In this document: positions 5,890 to 5,912 of the stretch, piece after piece
Layout: the number at the start of each line of letters is the position of its first letter
Position numbering within the stretch: position 1 is the stretch's first letter
Assembly (NCBI GenBank): GCA_029880625.1
Contig: JAOUOA010000207.1
Location: 1 to 5,912 of the forward strand
Reading direction: 5' to 3'
Source of the DNA: Spirochaetia bacterium
GTDB lineage: Bacteria > Spirochaetota > Leptospiria > Leptospirales > Leptonemataceae
Length of the DNA: 5,912 nucleotides
The notes under the pieces: model-generated
Databases searched by the model: none
Seen by the model: only the letters and a program-made list of their open reading frames with translations
What the model was told of the DNA's origin: nothing
Program-made: the position numbers and the translations under genes

Positions 5890-5912
5890 TCAATAAAGAA
5901 GGTTATGAATGA

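Noticed and set aside
5905..5912. Possible start of a further plus-strand gene (ATG preceded by GAAGG)
   Set aside because: Only two codons are visible and the GAAGG is just 2 bases from the ATG, too close for a normal ribosome site; nothing can be said about a product.
1..5912. CRISPR array, insertion sequence or tRNA gene
   Set aside because: No regularly spaced repeats, no transposase-like reading frame with terminal inverted repeats, and no cloverleaf-like sequence were seen on either strand.

Overview
The window is a compact, moderately AT-rich bacterial segment (roughly 40% GC by eye) with six genes in two divergent groups. Nothing in it fixes the species. PdxJ, two sigma-54 activators and a Sua5/YciO-type protein point to a Gram-negative-type bacterium that uses sigma-54. 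Five of the six start codons have no recognisable Shine-Dalgarno sequence, which is commoner in some phyla (for example Bacteroidota or the Planctomycetota/Verrucomicrobiota group) than in Proteobacteria. This is a weak hint, not an assignment.

Left half, minus strand. A shared control region (2769-3202) feeds leftward into pdxJ (2768-2019, vitamin B6 synthesis). Two bases later comes a 613-aa CHAT-domain protein (2016-175), a predicted caspase-like cysteine peptidase with a long C-terminal extension. After a 123-base gap, the first 17 codons of another minus-strand gene run off the left edge. Its N-terminus looks like a Sua5/YciO-type threonylcarbamoyl-AMP synthase.

Right half, plus strand. 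The same control region feeds rightward into a small acylphosphatase (3203-3469). After 119 bases come two sigma-54-dependent AAA+ activators, 3589-4644 and 4649-5851, only 4 bases apart. Neither has a recognisable receiver, PAS or GAF sensory domain. Both keep the full AAA+ core, including the GAFTGA loop, and a C-terminal Fis-type helix-turn-helix.

How the parts may work together. PdxJ, acylphosphatase and the Sua5/YciO fragment are housekeeping enzymes. The accessory content is the CHAT protein and the paired activators. The pair resembles in layout the HrpR/HrpS type of co-activators, which form a mixed hexamer. No sigma-54 promoter was found in the intergenic gaps, so their targets probably lie outside the window. 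A functional link between the activators and the CHAT peptidase is possible from proximity alone, but nothing here demonstrates it.
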